From the NCBI GenBank assembly GCA_937975645.1, contig CALJTV010000021.1, positions 1 to 38,351 of the forward strand: 38,351 bases of DNA, in the 5' to 3' direction. The stretch comes from an uncultured Dehalococcoidia bacterium (lineage in GTDB: Bacteria; Chloroflexota; Dehalococcoidia; GIF9; UBA5629). Below the pieces are notes generated by a model. It searched no databases. It was given only the letters and a program-made list of their open reading frames with translations, and had not been told where the DNA came from. This document shows, one piece after another, positions 36,891 through 38,351 of the stretch. How positions within the stretch are numbered: position 1 is the first letter of the stretch; every line of letters begins with the position of its first letter. A program made the translations under genes and the position numbers.

Positions 36891-37727
36891 TTACCAGACA
36901 TCAGCCAGGGCTGGCAGGCTGGCGCGCTCCACCAGGGTTATGGCGTCCTGGGGGCATTCGGTGACGCACAGCCCGCAGCCGAAGCACTGGAACTGGTCGA
37001 TGTAGGCTTTCTGCTGGGAAGGCGAGAAACTCAGGGCTTTGAACTGGCAGCGGTGGACACATGAAGCACAGCCATTGCATAGGTCACGGTCTACCTGAGC
37101 CACGTGGTGACCCTTCCACAGCGTCCTGACGCCGAAGTCCAGCGTCGTCCTGATGGCAGCGCAGTCAGGGTAGTCACAGTTGCAGATGCCGCCGATGTAC
37201 GGTGTGCCGAAAGTGAACAGGGTCTGCACCAGCCCCCTTTTGTTCAGTCTGGTAACGATGTCCTTGGTTTCCTCGGGCGTGAGGAACTGGACACCGCCAC
37301 GGTAGGTATTGGGCCACCGTTCCCACTTGTACATCCCTGGGCCCATGCCGATGCAAGTGAAGTTCTCCTCGTCGGGCAAGCCCAGCATAGAGCGCCGGCA
37401 GACGCAGGTCATAATGGCAATAGGATAGAGCAGGTCGATGACCTTCAAGGTGTCCTCCAGGGTGACCACCTGCCCGAAATGGGCCGCCCAAGAGAGCTTC
37501 TCGATATCCTGCTTCATTTTGTCCACGGTGGCATAGTCCTTTCTGTCCCATGCCTGGAGGAACTCGTCTGTCAGCAGCGCCATGCCGCCGGCTGCCATGG
37601 GGCTGCCTTCGGCGCCGGTAGCCTCAGCCTCCTCCTTCCTGACCTTATAAAGCTTTCGGGCATAGTTTGCCGGGTTAAAGTACCACCTTTGGTAGCCATC
37701 GGCATATTTTTCGCACCAGACGCACAT
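36891..37727 (-). CDS. Fe-S protein with unusual N-terminal cysteines and C-terminal 2[4Fe-4S] domain
   Basis: A 278-residue protein heading the operon. It begins MCVWCEKYADG (Cys 2, Cys 5). A middle region has further cysteines: MTCVCRR (108, 110), FTCIG (125) and ICNCDYPDC (182, 184, 189). The C-terminal ferredoxin domain has CNGCASCVHRCQ (217, 220, 223, 227) and CFGCGLCVTECP (248, 251, 254, 258); the first lacks the usual Pro after the fourth Cys. No signal peptide or membrane segment is visible, so it is probably cytoplasmic. The family is unknown to me; similar Fe-S proteins occur in Dehalococcoidia and other anaerobes. ATG start with GGAGGGGTGA upstream. Confidence 0.88.
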   Translation of the reverse strand: MCVWCEKYADGYQRWYFNPANYARKLYKVRKEEAEATGAEGSPMAAGGMALLTDEFLQAWDRKDYATVDKMKQDIEKLSWAAHFGQVVTLEDTLKVIDLLYPIAIMTCVCRRSMLGLPDEENFTCIGMGPGMYKWERWPNTYRGGVQFLTPEETKDIVTRLNKRGLVQTLFTFGTPYIGGICNCDYPDCAAIRTTLDFGVRTLWKGHHVAQVDRDLCNGCASCVHRCQFKALSFSPSQQKAYIDQFQCFGCGLCVTECPQDAITLVERASLPALADVW

Positions 37728-37865
37728 TGTTCACCCCTCCTTCCTTGGCTGCAGTACGCTGAAAGTCTATCCCAAAACAGGGGCAGCAGTCAAAAGGACG
37801 TACTCGTCCAGTACATTGGCGAAATTTTTAGCTTTCACATCAGTTAGGGCGGGTAGACGACTGTT

Positions 37866-37936
37866 AGCTTTTCCTCTGCCATTGAGGGGGAGGTTAAAAG
37901 TGAGGGCACTGCTCACTCTGGTCCTTTCCCTCAGAT
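37866..37936. repeat. Decayed palindromic repeat unit
   Basis: The gap 37728-37945 (218 bases) has no gene. It holds CCTCTGCC/GGGGGAGG-type sequence (37873-37892), TTAAAAGTGAGGGC after it and then TGGTCCTTTCCCTCAGA, all resembling weakened versions of the A-type unit and its lead. The rest shows nothing distinctive. Confidence 0.5.
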
Positions 37937-37945
37937 ACAGACATG

Positions 37946-38351
37946 TCAGGCGGGGGATGTGGACTTCACCCTGGAGAGGAAGTCCAGCACCGCGGCATTG
38001 AACCTCTCCGGTGCTTCGATGGCGGCAGCATGACCGGTGGGCAGGATGACCAACTCCGAGCCGGCTATGGCTTGCTGGGCTTGTCTTCCCTGCTCTACCC
38101 CCATATAGAAATCGTGCTCGCCCACTATCAGCAGGGTGGGACATTTTACTTTCGATATGTCAGGTGGGGGTGGGGGTGCAGCCAGAGAGCCCATAAGTCG
38201 CGCTATTCCCTCGGGCTTGTTCTGCATCTTGACCTTCTTGTACCGCTCGAATTCCGCAGGGTTCCGCGATTTGAAGTCAGGGGAGAAGGCCGCTACAGTC
38301 ATCATCTCGGCGAAGGTCTTCATATCCTTCTTCTGCAACAGGTCGATTATT
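37946..38351 (-). CDS. Alpha/beta hydrolase, 5' end beyond the window
   Basis: C-terminal part of an alpha/beta hydrolase. The frame is open to the right edge (the residues before the TTG at 38338 read IIDLLQ), so the true start lies outside. Visible are LLIVGEHDFY, holding the catalytic Asp, and VILPTGHAAAIEAPERFNAAVLDFL with the catalytic His; the nucleophile elbow would be upstream and is not seen. The PPPPPDIS stretch near the middle is a low-complexity linker. It converges with nothing; it lies upstream of the Fe-S operon on the same strand, separated by a repeat-bearing gap of 218 bases. Confidence 0.88.
   Translation of the reverse strand, partial: IIDLLQKKDMKTFAEMMTVAAFSPDFKSRNPAEFERYKKVKMQNKPEGIARLMGSLAAPPPPPDISKVKCPTLLIVGEHDFYMGVEQGRQAQQAIAGSELVILPTGHAAAIEAPERFNAAVLDFLSRVKSTSPA

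Noticed and set aside
37104..37847. A 247-codon plus-strand frame opposite the Fe-S protein
   Set aside because: The minus-strand gene has three strong cysteine-motif groups and a strong Shine-Dalgarno site; the plus frame has none.

Overview
ORGANISM. A moderately GC-rich bacterial chromosome segment, most likely from the Chloroflexota, class Dehalococcoidia. The reasons are the run dnaA - (oriC-like gap) - obg - nadD followed by an inverted gyrB, which I recall from Dehalococcoides-type genomes but have not checked; housekeeping proteins of mixed Gram-positive and archaeal flavour (a Lgt variant with GRIGCTINGCCYG, a GerW-type protein without other sporulation genes, an archaeal-type phosphoglycerate mutase homologue, a PAC2-family protein); and Fe-S rich small proteins of unknown role. 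The genus cannot be fixed from the sequence alone. LAYOUT. 1-5 kb: end of a PAS/histidine kinase/receiver protein (cut by the left edge), a MarR regulator with an MFS drug-efflux pump, then a Fur-family regulator and a His/Cys-rich membrane protein behind a promoter with a 7-1-7 palindrome. 5-13 kb: ftsY-lgt, recJ (convergent), mtaB, a PAC2 protein (convergent) and a lipid/diacylglycerol kinase. 12.4-15 kb: a minus-strand group of an unknown protein, a J-domain protein, GerW, a DUF2953-like membrane protein and a small GerW-like paralogue. 15-21 kb: two alpha/beta hydrolases, a YfcE-type phosphoesterase, hsp20-lon and MarC. 21-30 kb: a TPR protein with gyrA, a NifU-type Fe-S scaffold domain, lysC with a proposed homoserine kinase, tRNA-Pro(CGG), mazG, a YugP-like Zn protease and fmt. 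30-35.5 kb: dnaA, a probable replication origin, obg, nadD and gyrB. 35.7-38.3 kb: a four-gene Fe-S/cysteine-rich operon of unknown function and a hydrolase cut by the right edge. HOW THE GENES WORK TOGETHER. The core is replication and topology (dnaA, oriC, gyrA, gyrB), protein export and lipoprotein maturation (ftsY, lgt), proteostasis (hsp20, lon, J-protein), tRNA and initiation functions (mtaB, fmt, tRNA-Pro) and the aspartate pathway (lysC plus apgM-like). NON-CODING STRUCTURE. The most striking non-coding signal is a family of GC-rich palindromes of the CCTCTCCC/GGGAGAGG type, almost confined to gaps between genes. In at least three places these are packed as variable-number modules inside a larger element with TTTATTCAGGCTTTT-like terminal inverted repeats, i.e. 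a MITE-like modular repeat. A second signal is that fur, mtaB and dnaA have good promoter -10 boxes only 6-11 bases before the ATG and no or poor Shine-Dalgarno sequence, which suggests leaderless or nearly leaderless mRNAs alongside many minus-strand genes with strong Shine-Dalgarno sites.
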